A stretch of DNA of 64,000 nt, taken from contig BAIF02000102.1 of the NCBI GenBank assembly GCA_000509105.1, positions 22,534 through 86,533 of the forward strand. The letters are read 5' to 3'. The position numbers and the translations under genes were made by a program. The DNA is from Clostridiales bacterium VE202-21. GTDB lineage: Bacteria > Bacillota > Clostridia > Lachnospirales > Lachnospiraceae. Below are positions 16,511-25,183 of the stretch, piece after piece (position 1 is the stretch's first letter; each line of letters starts with the position of its first letter). Below the pieces are notes generated by a model. That model had not been told where the DNA came from. It did no database searches and saw only the letters and a program-made list of their open reading frames with translations.

Positions 16511-18511
16511 CTAAATGGCCTTTCCTGTTGCAGTTGTGCGTACGAGTTCATAGAGCAGGAGCGGATTGGCGCTGATTGCGGCTTCTTTTCGTTCTATGCG
16601 GCGGGAAGTGGTCAGTGGCCCGATGGCGCCCTGGGTTCTGGCAATCTCCATTGCCATTGCCTTGGAGGCTTCCTTAGCATACTTTAGCGCATCCTCATAC
16701 TCTTCAAAAAAGACAGATTCGGAAGCAGTTGTGACATGGAACCCGTTCATTTCTTCCTCCTCGTAGGCGGGCTTTACTTCGGCGGTGGCGGTGGCTGATA
16801 TATTGCCAACAATCGCACCGATCGCATTTGCCACGGAGGCGTGGGGTGGGATCACGGCTTTCGTGCCGAGCAGCCTTGCTACAGCGGGCAGAAAAATGTG
16901 TGTAGGAGCTCCGACGCCGACCAGAACAGCCTTTGTAGAAAAGCGGGCTGAAAAGAAAGCGCCGTTTCCTGATTTCAATTGTGCGTAGCTGATATGGATC
17001 AGCGTTTCTATCTGTGAATCGGACATCGTATGTTTTAATCCCTCTAATTCCGTGTCCATCAGAATACGGATCAGATTACAGTAGAGCTTTTCCTCCACCA
17101 TATCATAAATTTTCCGGCAAAGTTCTTCCTTGGAGATATGGGCGTATTTTGCAATAAATTCCGCGCCGGCCAGGGAGGCATCTTTGTCAAAGGCTGCAAA
17201 ATCCCCACATATATGCATCACGTCAGTTGGTGTCAGACCGGATCTTAATAGAATGCCGTCCTCCTCAAGACGGGCAGTTTTTAGTCCGTAGATATCTTTT
17301 CCGATCGCCTTTGCCGCATTTGGGTACATCAGAGGCCCGTTTTTCAAGGCTTCACAGAGAGCCAGCTCGTCCTCCGTGTACTGCGCATGCACAGAGACAT
17401 CTTTCATAAGCACGAAGAATTCATACAGCGGGAAAGTATGTCCCTCGGGATATGCATCCAGTCCGGCCAGTTGTTCCTTGATGCCGGGATAGTTGGAGGC
17501 GAGCATGCACAGAGGCATGATCCGGTAATTCTCAAGGAAAAGGCCGCCGTCGTAATTATAATGTACGGCGGTATCGCCGCCCAGAGCAAAGGTATCTACA
17601 TAAAGGCCCTTTACAAAGGTCTTCCAGTCTCCGATCTGGATCCCGTCGTTAGCACTCAGTGGTTCCCCGCCTTTAATGATGGCGATATCGGTAGTCGTAC
17701 CTCCCATATCTACGATGACTGCGTTTTCTTCCGAGACGAGATGCTGAACCCCCGTAATGCTGGCCGCGGGTCCGCACAGAAGCGTCTCCACCGGGTGCCG
17801 GCAGGTGTACTCATCGGACATCAGGTTGCCGTCGCTGCGCATAATCACTACCGGGAGAGAAAGCCCATGGTTCAAAAAGACTGCTTTTACCGCGGTCATG
17901 AATTCATGGATGACTGGGATCAGACGCGCGTTAAGCAACGCCCCGGCGCCCCTTCGTAACATATTTCTGTCGGGGAACAGATCGTGTCCCAGAATCACAG
18001 GAATATCAAGAACCGATTTTACTATTTCCGCCGCTCTTTTTTCATAACTACCGTGATGCTCTTTTGCGAAGAGCTGTACAATACTGATACAGTCACAGTC
18101 CCCGGCAAAGTCTTGCAGGTCTTTGGCAAACTGAGTCCAGTCGGGCTGAACGCTTTTAGAGGGCTTGGGAGTCAGTTCACATTCGAGCAGATATACGTCC
18201 TCCAGCGATTCGATCCCGTAATCCTGATAAGAAGATTCCAGCGTCTGGCGGGCCAGCCCGATCAAGACAAGCTTTCCTTTTCCGCCCCTGTTTTCCACGC
18301 ATGCATTGGTTGCGAGTGTTGTAGACAGAGAAAGCGCCCCACAGGAGGAGAGCATGTCACCGGGAAGTTTTTCCAGTACATTGTGGATCCCTGTTTTTAA
18401 ATCTTCTTTCGTTGTCAGAGACTTAGCAGATGCCAGTATTTGATTCGTTTCCAGATTATATACAACCGCATCCGTATAAGTGCCTCCGGTATCAATTCCA
18501 ATTCCTATCAT
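16511..18511 (-). CDS. Hydantoinase/oxoprolinase family protein
   Basis: A 666-residue ASKHA-fold protein of the HyuA group. The N terminus IGIGIDTGGTYTDAVV is the phosphate-1 loop, VIVDMGGTTTDIAI near residue 263 is the second, and VLVGVGAPTHIF is a late glycine motif. The chosen ATG at 18511 has AAGAGGG upstream; an ATG 7 codons earlier lacks one. Relatives hydrolyse cyclic amides or reactivate corrinoid proteins with ATP. Beside an MtaA-like enzyme and a PocR regulator, ATP-driven corrinoid-protein reactivation is attractive but is inference. Confidence 0.85.
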   Translation of the reverse strand: MIGIGIDTGGTYTDAVVYNLETNQILASAKSLTTKEDLKTGIHNVLEKLPGDMLSSCGALSLSTTLATNACVENRGGKGKLVLIGLARQTLESSYQDYGIESLEDVYLLECELTPKPSKSVQPDWTQFAKDLQDFAGDCDCISIVQLFAKEHHGSYEKRAAEIVKSVLDIPVILGHDLFPDRNMLRRGAGALLNARLIPVIHEFMTAVKAVFLNHGLSLPVVIMRSDGNLMSDEYTCRHPVETLLCGPAASITGVQHLVSEENAVIVDMGGTTTDIAIIKGGEPLSANDGIQIGDWKTFVKGLYVDTFALGGDTAVHYNYDGGLFLENYRIMPLCMLASNYPGIKEQLAGLDAYPEGHTFPLYEFFVLMKDVSVHAQYTEDELALCEALKNGPLMYPNAAKAIGKDIYGLKTARLEEDGILLRSGLTPTDVMHICGDFAAFDKDASLAGAEFIAKYAHISKEELCRKIYDMVEEKLYCNLIRILMDTELEGLKHTMSDSQIETLIHISYAQLKSGNGAFFSARFSTKAVLVGVGAPTHIFLPAVARLLGTKAVIPPHASVANAIGAIVGNISATATAEVKPAYEEEEMNGFHVTTASESVFFEEYEDALKYAKEASKAMAMEIARTQGAIGPLTTSRRIERKEAAISANPLLLYELVRTTATGKAI

Positions 18512-18757
18512 AAAAATCCCTCTTTTCCACATGATCTATGTTAAGTTTAACACTTGGAAGAGACGGAAGAGAGTAGTTTTTTAGAGAGAAAAGGTAAAAA
18601 ATACGTGAGTTTGCATTTATGGGAGGGGGGAGTGAATGCTGGAGCGCGAAATGGAAGCCTGCCAACTACAATAAAGATGTTGTTATTTATGGTATAATTG
18701 ATGAAAATATGATAAAATAATAAAAGTTAAAAGAAAATTATAAGGAGTGACTATATT

Positions 18758-19954
18758 ATGGAAAGAAGAGTTGGAACTGTTTCAAGAGGAATTCGCTGTC
18801 CCATTATACGCGAGGGAGATAACCTGGCAGATATTATCGTAGACAGCGTACTTTTAGCTGCCGAGAGTGAAGGGTTCGAGATCCGTGACAGAGATGTTAT
18901 AGCAGCCACCGAATCCATAGTGGCCAGAGCACAGGGAAATTATGCATCCGTTGATAACATAGCAGAGGATGTAAAAAATAAGCTTGGCGGGGAGACTATC
19001 GGAATTATTCTGCCTATTCTGTCAAGGAATCGTTTCTCTATCTGCCTGAAGGGAATGGCAAGGGGCGCCAAAAAAGTTGTGCTGATGCTGAGTTACCCGT
19101 CAGACGAAGTGGGGAACGAGTTGGTATCCCAGGATAAGCTGGATGCGGCCGGCGTGAATCCTTACAGTGATGTCCTGGATCTGGAGCGCTACAGGGAGCT
19201 GTTCGGTGAGAACAAACACCGTTTCACGGGCGTGGATTACGTGCAGTATTACAGCGATTTAATCAGAAATGAAGGCGCAGAAGTGGAGGTCATCTTCGCC
19301 AACCATCCGCAGGAGATTCTTAAGTATACCAAAAAGGTAATTAACTGTGATATACATAGCCGTGAGAGAACAAAAAGGCTGCTCAAAGAAAACGGTGCGG
19401 AGATTGTCTGCGGCATGGACGATCTGCTGAACTCTCCGGTGAACGGAAGCGGCTGCAATGAAAAATACGGACTTCTCGGATCTAATAAATCCACCGAGGA
19501 ATCTGTCAAGTTATTCCCGCGGACAAAGGAATGCGGTGAGCTGATTCTGGAAATCCAAAAGTGTATTCTTGATAAGACAGGGAAACATGTGGAAGTGATG
19601 GTATACGGCGACGGAGCATTCAAAGATCCTGTCGGAAAGATCTGGGAACTTGCAGACCCATGCGTGTCCGTTGCGAATACCCCGGGGCTGGAAGGTACGC
19701 CGAATGAGGTGAAGTTAAAATACCTGGCGGATAATGAGTTCAGAGATTTATCCGGACAGGAATTAAAAGAGGCCATCTCTCAGCGCATCAAAGAGAAAAA
19801 AGACGATCTGGTGGGAGATATGGCGGCACAGGGAACAACCCCAAGAAGGCTTACAGATCTGATTGGCTCACTTTGTGACCTGACGAGCGGTTCTGGTGAT
19901 AAGGGAACTCCGGTTATCCTTGTGCAGGGATATTTTGATAATTATGTGTCTTAA
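18758..19954 (+). CDS. Coenzyme F420-0:L-glutamate ligase-like protein (CofE)
   Basis: A 398-residue protein of the CofE family: N-terminal GIRCPIIREGDNLADII, then ATESIVARAQGNYASVDNIA, ILSRNRFSICLKGMARGA, and the MVYGDGAFKDPVGKIWELAD motif. True CofE adds glutamate to F420-0; the version here is longer than the archaeal enzyme (about 250 residues). No F420 genes are near, and F420 is not expected in this lineage, so it probably ligates glutamate to another substrate. The start follows TAAGGAGTGAC. Confidence 0.82.
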   Translation: MERRVGTVSRGIRCPIIREGDNLADIIVDSVLLAAESEGFEIRDRDVIAATESIVARAQGNYASVDNIAEDVKNKLGGETIGIILPILSRNRFSICLKGMARGAKKVVLMLSYPSDEVGNELVSQDKLDAAGVNPYSDVLDLERYRELFGENKHRFTGVDYVQYYSDLIRNEGAEVEVIFANHPQEILKYTKKVINCDIHSRERTKRLLKENGAEIVCGMDDLLNSPVNGSGCNEKYGLLGSNKSTEESVKLFPRTKECGELILEIQKCILDKTGKHVEVMVYGDGAFKDPVGKIWELADPCVSVANTPGLEGTPNEVKLKYLADNEFRDLSGQELKEAISQRIKEKKDDLVGDMAAQGTTPRRLTDLIGSLCDLTSGSGDKGTPVILVQGYFDNYVS

Positions 19955-19986
19955 TGTACTGATCCGGTCATAGCAGGGAGGTTTAG

Positions 19987-20538
19987 ATGCAGAAATACAG
20001 AAGACCTTACCCCCAGTTTTCTCTTTGCGGATTAAACTGCGGGCTGTGCCCCATGTATCATATTAGTGAGGAATCACACTGCACTGGATGCGGTGGAGAA
20101 GGCAGGCCCACGTGTGAGATCATCCGCTGCAGCATGGAACATGAGAATGTAGAATACTGCAGCCAGTGCAGTGCATATCCCTGTGACAGATATCTGGAGG
20201 AGGAATTTGATTCTTTTGTGCCAAAACGCAGCAGAGAAGATTTTGCATGTGCTAAAGAGCGGGGAATACACTATTATAGATCTGTGCTTGATGAAAAAAT
20301 AGAAATTTTACGGTTTTTATTAAAAAATTACAATGACGGACGGAGGAAGAGCTTTTTCTGTACGGCAGTCAATCTTCTGGAACTGGATGATATTAAAGCA
20401 GTACTGGAACAGATATCGGGAGCCGTGAATGAAGATAACACGTTAAAGGAAAATGCGGCCATTGCAGTACAACTGTTTAAGAACATGGCTGACCGGAGGG
20501 AGATATCTCTGAAGCTTAGGAAAAAGCCGGGAAAATAA
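19987..20538 (+). CDS. DUF3795 domain protein
   Basis: A 183-residue protein with a cysteine-rich N-terminal half: CGLNCGLCPMY, CTGCGGEGRPTC and CSQCSAYPC. The spacing suggests two metal sites, zinc or iron-sulfur. The C-terminal half is helical and basic at the end. The function of DUF3795 is unknown. It lies 32 bases after the CofE-like gene with its own AGGGAGG site and is probably in the same transcript. Confidence 0.85.
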   Translation: MQKYRRPYPQFSLCGLNCGLCPMYHISEESHCTGCGGEGRPTCEIIRCSMEHENVEYCSQCSAYPCDRYLEEEFDSFVPKRSREDFACAKERGIHYYRSVLDEKIEILRFLLKNYNDGRRKSFFCTAVNLLELDDIKAVLEQISGAVNEDNTLKENAAIAVQLFKNMADRREISLKLRKKPGK

Positions 20539-20599
20539 TTCAAAGCACGTACCGGCAGATGGCAGCTGAATCTGCAGTGTAATTAAGGAGGATAACAGT

Positions 20600-20842
20600 A
20601 TGGAAGGAATGAAGGTTACAAAAGTATGTACAGCACGAGATAAGGTAGAGGCAGAAATGATCCTGGACATCTTGGGCCAGCATAATATCCAGGCGTACAG
20701 GCAGGGAATTGCCAGCGGAGGCCTCATGGATATCTATACGGGAAACTCCATCTTCGGCGAGGATATTTTTGCAGATGAGAGCGATGTGGAAGCGGCCAGA
20801 GAACTGATCTGGAATATCATTGAAGGGGCAGATGAAGAGTGA
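20600..20842 (+). CDS. DUF2007 domain protein
   Basis: An 80-residue alpha/beta protein of the DUF2007 (putative signal-transducing) family: a beta strand with KVCTARDKVEAEMILDILGQ, then a C-terminal VEAARELIWNII helix. The fold is related to PII-type regulators, but no ligand is known. The start is behind AAGGAGG. It is followed by a terminator and is likely the last gene of the transcript starting at 18758. Confidence 0.82.
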   Translation: MEGMKVTKVCTARDKVEAEMILDILGQHNIQAYRQGIASGGLMDIYTGNSIFGEDIFADESDVEAARELIWNIIEGADEE

Positions 20843-20892
20843 ACAATCTGCCATTTAAACGACATATGTGGAACAAAGGAAAATACAATAAA

Positions 20893-20927
20893 AATGAGGC
20901 GGAAATTTGATTTCCGCCTCATTTTCT
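20893..20927 (+). terminator. Intrinsic terminator
   Basis: AATGAGGCGGAAAT and ATTTCCGCCTCATT form a 14-base stem with a tiny loop and a T run. It ends the CofE-DUF3795-DUF2007 transcript. Confidence 0.85.
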
Positions 20928-21023
20928 ACCCTTATATTACCACAAAACGCGTATTTTTTCAAGTCTTGTAAAGTCTGCGGCGCGGCCTTATAATGAAAAA
21001 TCAATTGGGAAAGGGGCGGTGTC

Positions 21024-21566
21024 ATGGAAACGAATATTTTAGAACTTCTGGAACTGACAAAGAGGAAAGAGGAACTGGCATTATTGTCCGCAATGAATCA
21101 GAAGACGGAGCGCTTCGGACTCGTGCTCAGGGAGGCGGATATCAAAGAGCTGGCAGAATGCAGGAATCAGAGCCTGAAAAAGTATGGCAGGGTGGAATTC
21201 GGGAGGGGAATATTGGATCAACTGATTTATGTTTTCTGTGATTCACAGTATATCAGCCAGCATAATTATCTGTCCAGCCTGGAACGGCTGCAGGATGTTT
21301 TTTATGAATTCAAAAATGCTGCGCTGGATCAGATGACAGATGATGAGGTTCTGACTTTTATGAGAGAACAGTTTGAGACAGTCTGTGCAGGAGATCTGGA
21401 CTATCTGGAGGAAACATGCCTGGAAGTCTTTACTGCGGCAGTCCGTGCAGGCTACCGTGGATATACGGCTAGCGGCGGAAACGGAGAGTATGAACAGTTC
21501 GATGAGGTGACCCGCTGGGACAAAGAATTGTATCTGCAGGCGCTTAGGGAACTGTGCTGGGAGTAA
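21024..21566 (+). CDS. DUF6323-like protein
   Basis: A 180-residue helical, acidic protein without signal or membrane segments (METNILELLELTKRKEELAL...). I recognise the sequence type as a Lachnospiraceae hypothetical (DUF6323) that is found beside a DUF6179 gene, as here. The molecular role is unknown. The ribosome site GGGGCGGTGTC is weak. It is followed 29 bases later by its partner, so the two are probably co-expressed. Confidence 0.7.
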   Translation: METNILELLELTKRKEELALLSAMNQKTERFGLVLREADIKELAECRNQSLKKYGRVEFGRGILDQLIYVFCDSQYISQHNYLSSLERLQDVFYEFKNAALDQMTDDEVLTFMREQFETVCAGDLDYLEETCLEVFTAAVRAGYRGYTASGGNGEYEQFDEVTRWDKELYLQALRELCWE

Positions 21567-21595
21567 AGGGGAAAGCAGTGGAAGGAGGTTCACGG

Positions 21596-22405
21596 ATGCA
21601 CAATGAGATTGAAGAATTACTGCCCGTTGTGGCAAAACTGGCCGAACGCTATACATCAAAGGAAAGTTCTTCTGTTTCCTATAAAACGGCGGAACAGCTT
21701 ATGGAAGCAGTCGTTTATTGTATCAATGAAGTGGCGGGAGAGCCTGCAGAATATATGCTTCAGGGGCAGCGGGCAGGGGCTGCGTCCACCTATGAGGCAG
21801 GGTACCGGATTGTACTGGAGAAGACAGGCCGCGCCAAGGAGATATATCACCATATTATTGAAGGCTTTGACGACTATGGATGCAAAAATTACAGAGAGAC
21901 GATTGTAAGCGGTATGCCCGCGTTTTTCACCTGGTATGACCCGGTATTTCAACCCCAGGACCATATTCTGACATTGGACTATCCGGTTTTTCAAATGGAG
22001 TGCGGGAAAAAGGGGGTGGATTTAATCCTGGCTTATCTAAGTCAGATTGAGTACGAGCAGCGTTTTCTCCGAAGTTTTCACAGGCCAGGCATCGTAAATC
22101 TGTTGGAATCCACCTGCCCGGATTACGAAGAGCTGTACTTGGATAATATATGCCTTCCCGTACTGTTTCGTGCGCTGGCCTGCATGATCACAGAAAGGCC
22201 TCTTTTTGACCTGGAACTGGACGGGGAGGGGCAGAGTGAAACGGAGGGTTACTTTCAGGATATGCCGGCGGAGACTATAGAGAGACAGGTCTCATATCTG
22301 CTGGATCTGTTGGAAAAGGCTGTTATGAAAGAATTATACGCAGGCAGGTTCCGGTACTGCGCCCGGGAACTGTCCGTTAGAATCAAGAACCATGCCCGGT
22401 TTTGA
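21596..22405 (+). CDS. DUF6179-like protein
   Basis: A 269-residue soluble protein beginning MHNEIEELLPVVAKLAERYT. An in-frame start 14 codons earlier exists, but the ATG at 21596 has GGAAGGAGG at ideal spacing. It has no membrane segment or catalytic motif that I can name. Pairing with the upstream DUF6323-like gene suggests a joint function; what that is cannot be said. It ends 13 bases from the convergent TetR gene with no obvious terminator between. Confidence 0.7.
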   Translation: MHNEIEELLPVVAKLAERYTSKESSSVSYKTAEQLMEAVVYCINEVAGEPAEYMLQGQRAGAASTYEAGYRIVLEKTGRAKEIYHHIIEGFDDYGCKNYRETIVSGMPAFFTWYDPVFQPQDHILTLDYPVFQMECGKKGVDLILAYLSQIEYEQRFLRSFHRPGIVNLLESTCPDYEELYLDNICLPVLFRALACMITERPLFDLELDGEGQSETEGYFQDMPAETIERQVSYLLDLLEKAVMKELYAGRFRYCARELSVRIKNHARF

Positions 22406-22418
22406 TTGGGACAGGGGG

Positions 22419-22988
22419 TTATGGTACCGGATATTCGAGCAGATCCAGGATGGAACAGCGGATAATGTAATGGTAGGCCTCATTGAGCTGTTCAGAAGTG
22501 TACTCGGTATCATGCAGGATCCAGTACCTCAAGGAATCAGTCAGGCCAAAAGCATAGAATCTCGCAACGGCATCTTTAGAAAGAGCGGCCAGCTTGTCGG
22601 GAGATTTCAGCGGATATCTGTTCAGTAAGTCCAGAAATATAGTAAATACGTATTGATACATCAGTTCCTCAAAGGAATTGGGGCCTTGTATAGCGTACAG
22701 CTTTTTATAAAAGGCCCTTTCCTTTTCGAGGCAGCTGCATAGAAGCCGGAACATATCTTCTTCCATATTATTCTCGATCAGCACCTGTATATTTTCTTTT
22801 ATATTCTTTTCAAAAATCCACTCAAGCAGTTCGTATTTATCCTGAAAATGTTTATAAAATGTCGGGCGGATGACCCCCGCGCCGTCTGTTATCATTTTAA
22901 TTGTGATCTTTTCAAAAGGCACCTGCATGATGAGTTCTTTGAATGATGAGGTCAGTAAATCCTTTGTTAATTCCTTTTTATCTTCCAT
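22419..22988 (-). CDS. TetR/AcrR family regulator
   Basis: A 189-residue regulator with an N-terminal TetR helix-turn-helix: TKDLLTSSFKELIMQVPFEK, ITIKMITDGAGVIRPTFYKH, then FQDKYELLEWIF. The C-terminal domain resembles the DhaS/YbiH-like TetR subgroup. It is divergent from mntP across about 200 bases, and that gap holds AT-rich promoter-like sequence. The target may be itself or the mntP/radical-SAM genes; the ligand is unknown. Confidence 0.88.
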   Translation of the reverse strand: MEDKKELTKDLLTSSFKELIMQVPFEKITIKMITDGAGVIRPTFYKHFQDKYELLEWIFEKNIKENIQVLIENNMEEDMFRLLCSCLEKERAFYKKLYAIQGPNSFEELMYQYVFTIFLDLLNRYPLKSPDKLAALSKDAVARFYAFGLTDSLRYWILHDTEYTSEQLNEAYHYIIRCSILDLLEYPVP

Positions 22989-23196
22989 AAAACTCCACTC
23001 CTTTACTGATATTATAACATATTCACCGTTAGAAAATGAAGCGGCGGGCTACAAATTAGAAAATATGTAGCTTATAAGGAACATTTCCGAAAAATTGTTC
23101 TAATAAAAATACATTAAGTGAAGTCTGCATCTTATGAAATTTCAGAACCATTGATAAAATAAAGGTAAGCAGACGAAAGGGAAGGAGAGGAGGATA

Positions 23197-23772
23197 TTGG
23201 TACTTTTTGAAATCCTGATGATTTCAATCGGATTATCCCTGGATGTATTTGCATATGCACTTTACAAAGGCGCGATGATGCCTGAGATTCGTAAATCTGC
23301 ATTAGTTAAAATAAGCTGTGTTTTTACCGTATGGCAGATGGCGAGCCTTCTGCTTGGAAATATGATCACGAATATTCCGCTTCTGAAAGCATCGGCAGAG
23401 AAGGCCGCAGCCCACTGGAAATACATTTCAGTTCTTATCTTTGCGTGCCTTGGCATGTATATGATCCTTAAGGGCAAAAGACATCAGACGATCATCGAAC
23501 ACAAGGAGGAAGGCGTAGAGCTGAAACAGGTTTCGGTGTGGGCATGTATAACGAGCGTTGATGCATTTCTGGCAGGAATAGGATTTGGGCTTTTCAGAAC
23601 AAACCTGACGGATACAGTCTTCATCATCGGAATTGTGACAGCCGCCAGTGTGATTCTCGGTATTTATGCAGGATATTGGATGGGGTGCCAGTCGAAAAAC
23701 AAAATAGTGGCCCTGGGCGGATGCATTCTGTTAATTGGTGGAATTGAATTGCTGATAAGGGGAATAAAATGA
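23197..23772 (+). CDS. MntP-like manganese efflux pump
   Basis: A 191-residue membrane protein with six predicted helices of the MntP/YtaF family, which exports manganese. Acidic residues lie in helices 1 and 4 (GLSLDVFAYALYKG and ITSVDAFLAGIGFG), the characteristic repeat with Asp. The start is a TTG with GAAGGAGAGGAGG upstream; the ATG at 23218 has no ribosome site and would cut the first helix. Likely first gene of a unit with the radical SAM and YbhN-like genes. Confidence 0.85.
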   Translation: MVLFEILMISIGLSLDVFAYALYKGAMMPEIRKSALVKISCVFTVWQMASLLLGNMITNIPLLKASAEKAAAHWKYISVLIFACLGMYMILKGKRHQTIIEHKEEGVELKQVSVWACITSVDAFLAGIGFGLFRTNLTDTVFIIGIVTAASVILGIYAGYWMGCQSKNKIVALGGCILLIGGIELLIRGIK

Positions 23773-23816
23773 AGAAATGATAAGTGACAAACGAGAAAAA
23801 AAGGAGGAAATGGGAA

Positions 23817-25172
23817 ATGGGAAAATTGAGACATCAGGCAGAGCGGGCGGCATTTGGCAAGGTGATTGATTCCGCAATGAAGCACATCAATAAAGACAGA
23901 GAGAAAAGTTTTCTGAAAATGGTTGATCTGACGGAAAGCTTTGCAAAAGACCGGTTCCTACCGGAAAGTTATGATGCGGCAAGGAGGATCATCCGGGACA
24001 AGGATGGAAAATGGATGACTTATGTGAACCGGATTTTAGATGAAGTGAGCCCGAATGTGATCCGAACAACGGCCATGAACCTGGGATTCGAAGCCATGCT
24101 GAGCGGAACGAAAATCATGCATGAAAGCAGGGAAAAATATCAGTGCAACATTCCATGGCTGATCCTGCTGGATCCAACCAGTGCATGCAATCTGAAATGT
24201 ACAGGCTGCTGGGCAGCAGAATATGGGCATACGCTGTCCTTGACTTACGAGGATTTGGACAGTATCATTACCCAGGGAAAAGAACTCGGAATCTATTTTT
24301 ATATGTATACCGGCGGGGAACCTCTTGTGAGGAAGGCAGATATCATCAGGCTCTGCGAAAAACATAATGACTGTGCATTTCATGCATTTACAAATGGCAC
24401 ACTGGTGGACGAGGCGTTTTGCGAAGAGATGGACCGGGTCGGGAATCTGTCCCTGTCAATCAGCCTGGAAGGCTATGAGGAGGTAAATGATGGACGCAGA
24501 GGCATCGGTGTATTTAACCAGGTTATGGAAGCAATGGATAAACTAAAGGCGCACGGCCAGATATTCGGAACCTCGATCTGCTATACAAGGGCAAACATTG
24601 AGACCGTAACATCCGATGAATTTCTGGACATGATTATTGAAAAGGGGTGCCGGTACGCATGGTATTTTCATTATATGCCGGTTGGTAATGACGCGGCAGT
24701 GGAGCTTTTGCCGACAAAGGAACAGCGGGAGTACATATATCACAGAATTCGTGAAATCAGGGCCGTAGAGGGAGGAAAGCCGATCTTTGCATTCGACTTC
24801 CAAAATGACGGCGAATACGTAGGGGGATGCATCGCAGGAGGACGGAATTACTGCCATATTAATCCAAACGGAGATGTGGAGCCATGCGTATTTATCCATT
24901 ATTCCAGCGCAAATATCAAAGAGGTGAGCCTCTTAGAAGCGCTTCAACAGCCGCTTTTCATGGCATACAGAGAGGGGCAGCCATTCAACGAAAACCATCT
25001 CCGCCCATGTCCGATGCTTGAAAACCCGGAGAAACTGTTGGAAATGGTGAATAAAACCGGTGCCAGATCCACTGACATGCAGTCCCCGGAGACGGTAGAG
25101 CATCTCTGCAGAAAATGTGAGATGTACGCGAAGGAGTGGAAAGAAAAAGCGGATGAGCTGTGGGAGAAATAA
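23817..25172 (+). CDS. Radical SAM protein with SPASM-like C terminus
   Basis: A 451-residue radical SAM enzyme. The 4Fe-4S motif is CNLKCTGC (Cys124, 128, 131), followed by MYTGGEPL (SAM-binding GGE). Cysteines in GGCIAGGRNYCHI, EPCVFIHY, LRPCPM and HLCRKCEMY form a SPASM-like auxiliary cluster region. The start is an ATG with AAAGGAGG upstream rather than the GTG at 23784. It is followed by a YbhN-like membrane protein. The substrate is unknown; the long helical N-terminal extension is typical of lipid/heme-d1-like members and not of peptide maturases. Confidence 0.85.
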   Translation: MGKLRHQAERAAFGKVIDSAMKHINKDREKSFLKMVDLTESFAKDRFLPESYDAARRIIRDKDGKWMTYVNRILDEVSPNVIRTTAMNLGFEAMLSGTKIMHESREKYQCNIPWLILLDPTSACNLKCTGCWAAEYGHTLSLTYEDLDSIITQGKELGIYFYMYTGGEPLVRKADIIRLCEKHNDCAFHAFTNGTLVDEAFCEEMDRVGNLSLSISLEGYEEVNDGRRGIGVFNQVMEAMDKLKAHGQIFGTSICYTRANIETVTSDEFLDMIIEKGCRYAWYFHYMPVGNDAAVELLPTKEQREYIYHRIREIRAVEGGKPIFAFDFQNDGEYVGGCIAGGRNYCHINPNGDVEPCVFIHYSSANIKEVSLLEALQQPLFMAYREGQPFNENHLRPCPMLENPEKLLEMVNKTGARSTDMQSPETVEHLCRKCEMYAKEWKEKADELWEK

Positions 25173-25183
25173 GGTGGATATTA

